NCBI GenBank assembly: GCA_013695775.1
Contig: JACCZV010000015.1
Coordinates: forward strand, 1 to 5,805
Length of the DNA: 5,805 nucleotides
Origin: Chitinophagales bacterium
Lineage (GTDB): Bacteria > Bacteroidota > Bacteroidia > Chitinophagales > UBA10324
Direction of reading: 5' to 3'
Below the pieces are notes generated by a model. That model saw only the letters and a list, made by a program, of their open reading frames with translations. It was not told the DNA's origin and ran no database searches. Below, in pieces: positions 5,121 to 5,805 of this stretch. Within the stretch, counting starts at the first letter, position 1. Each line of letters opens with the position of its first letter. Both the position numbers and the translations under genes were made by a program.

Positions 5121-5161
5121 ATAAAAATTGAAAAGGCGTTGAAAAAGAAGTGTTCAACGTC
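5121..5161 (-). terminator. Intrinsic terminator of mdh
   Basis: On the minus strand, GACGTTGAA (5161-5153) pairs with TTCAACGCC (5143-5135) through nine positions, one a G-U, around a nine-base loop. It is followed by TTTTCAATTTTTAT (5134-5121). The stem begins 24 bases after the mdh stop codon. Stem, loop and T-rich tail together make a plausible rho-independent terminator. Confidence 0.6.
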
Positions 5162-5163
5162 TA

Positions 5164-5177
5164 GTAGTAATTACTAC
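5164..5177. other. 14-bp perfect palindrome just after the mdh stop
   Basis: GTAGTAATTACTAC is a perfect dyad that starts seven bases after the mdh stop codon and directly precedes the terminator stem. It might fold as a small hairpin protecting the 3' end of the message, or bind a protein. It may also be chance. Confidence 0.35.
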
Positions 5178-5184
5178 AAAAATA

Positions 5185-5805
5185 TCAGGCAACCTGTTGC
5201 ATTCCATCCAGCACAGCCATTACCTCCTTTACGGCTGTAGCGGAGGCATTTAGTAAAGCCATTTCGTCGGAATTTAATTGTAGCGTGATGATTTGTTCAA
5301 TCCCCTTTCTCCCGAGTTTTACAGGTACTCCAAGATAAATATCACGCAATCCGTACTCACCCTGCAACCATGCACAGCAGGGATAGATTCTTTTCTCATC
5401 TTTCACCACTGCCTCTACCATCTGAGCAGAAGCAGCACCAGGTGCATACCACGCCGAGGTGCCCATAAGATTTACAAGTTCCCCACCACCTTTTTTTGTT
5501 CGATCAATGATTTTGTCCAATTTCTCTCTCTCCAAAAGGTCAGTAACCGGAATGCCTGAAACCGTTGTATGCCTCGGGAGCGGAACCATCGTATCACCAT
5601 GCCCTCCAAGAATAACGGCTTGTATATCTTTTGGAGAACAGTCCAAAGCTTCTGCTAAGAAAGCCTTGTAACGAGCGGTATCAAGAATTCCGGCCATTCC
5701 GAAAACTTTATGAGGAGGAAGTTTTGATGTGAGGTAGGCGCAGTAGGTCATCACATCTAAAGGGTTGGAGACCACAATGATGATAGTTTCTGGTGAGTGC
5801 TGCAT
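5185..5805 (-). CDS. mdh: Malate dehydrogenase, C-terminal two thirds (cut by window edge)
   Basis: The last 206 codons of an LDH-like NAD-dependent malate dehydrogenase, which interconverts malate and oxaloacetate in the TCA cycle in the cytoplasm. The frame is open to the window edge. The Met at the edge is internal, because VVSNPLDVMTYCAYL (residues 11-25 here) normally sits about 120 residues into the protein; roughly 100 residues with the NAD-binding GxGxxG fold lie outside. Visible functional parts are GMAGILDTARY (36-46) with Asp42 of the catalytic relay and the nearby substrate-binding Arg45, GGHGDTMVPL (67-76) with catalytic His69, and SAWYAPGAASAQMVEAV, YLGVPVKLGRKGIE and the C-terminal helix ending GMQQVA. 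The ILDTAR pattern together with GGHGDTMVPL fits MDH rather than LDH, although the 102-type specificity residue is outside the window. A terminator follows, so this is the end of its transcript. Confidence 0.93.
   Translation of the reverse strand: MQHSPETIIIVVSNPLDVMTYCAYLTSKLPPHKVFGMAGILDTARYKAFLAEALDCSPKDIQAVILGGHGDTMVPLPRHTTVSGIPVTDLLEREKLDKIIDRTKKGGGELVNLMGTSAWYAPGAASAQMVEAVVKDEKRIYPCCAWLQGEYGLRDIYLGVPVKLGRKGIEQIITLQLNSDEMALLNASATAVKEVMAVLDGMQQVA

Larger units (their letters stand above)
4794..5184. other. Non-coding gap between mdh and the protease gene
   Basis: No credible gene was found in these 391 bases. From right to left they hold a palindrome and a terminator for mdh (5121-5177), an AT-rich stretch (5041-5120), a GC-rich island (4981-5040), an inverted repeat (4913-4931), and about 110 bases in front of the protease gene that should contain its promoter. 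The best minus-strand -7 candidate is TAGTTTTTG at 4893-4885, which is one base too long and so not called. Confidence 0.65.

Noticed and set aside
5293..5671. Plus-strand open frames opposite mdh
   Set aside because: They are antisense to clear malate dehydrogenase sequence, and their translations show no recognisable motif.

Overview
The window looks like chromosomal DNA of a Bacteroidota bacterium, probably of the Chitinophagales/Sphingobacteriales type. This rests on the moderately AT-rich composition, the lack of clear Shine-Dalgarno sequences, two matches to the Bacteroidota -7 promoter element TAnnTTTG, intergenic hairpins built on CCTGAA...TTCAGG, and protein families common in that phylum. 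The placement is inference; no marker gene settles it. No tRNA, rRNA, CRISPR array, transposase or phage gene was found.

Layout, left to right. (1) Positions 1-1779 hold four minus-strand genes, in transcription order: a class III-like sirtuin deacylase, an MntA-like minimal nucleotidyltransferase, a HepT/HI0074-like HEPN protein, and a Nudix hydrolase cut by the window edge. The middle pair is a type VII (HEPN/MNT) toxin-antitoxin module. The HEPN reading frame continues upstream to an ATG that overlaps the end of the antitoxin gene, but it is broken by an in-frame TAA at codon 13, so the toxin is either a fresh pseudogene or starts internally. (2) Positions 1780-1887 form a compact divergent promoter region with back-to-back -7 elements and a 14-bp palindrome. 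(3) Positions 1888-2457 (plus strand) encode an unrecognised exported/membrane protein. (4) Converging on it is a large minus-strand lipoprotein (2493-3956) that fuses a cytochrome c-like domain to a YVTN/YncE-type beta-propeller. (5) Positions 3957-4355 are non-coding and dominated by about 2.2 tandem copies of a 140-bp unit made of REP-like hairpins. (6) A single-domain retropepsin-like aspartic protease follows (4356-4793, minus). (7) Positions 4794-5184 are non-coding, with a sharply GC-rich 60-bp island and a likely intrinsic terminator. (8) The window closes with the C-terminal two thirds of malate dehydrogenase (minus).

The only group of genes that suggests joint action is the left-hand one. 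The sirtuin consumes NAD+, the MNT protein transfers nucleotides (AMP in characterised MntA), and the Nudix protein belongs to a group that often hydrolyses ADP-ribose-like compounds. A nucleotide/NAD theme is possible but could be chance. I do not see a clearly new biological system. The best candidates for a second look are the interrupted HEPN toxin, the REP-like tandem array and the GC-rich island.
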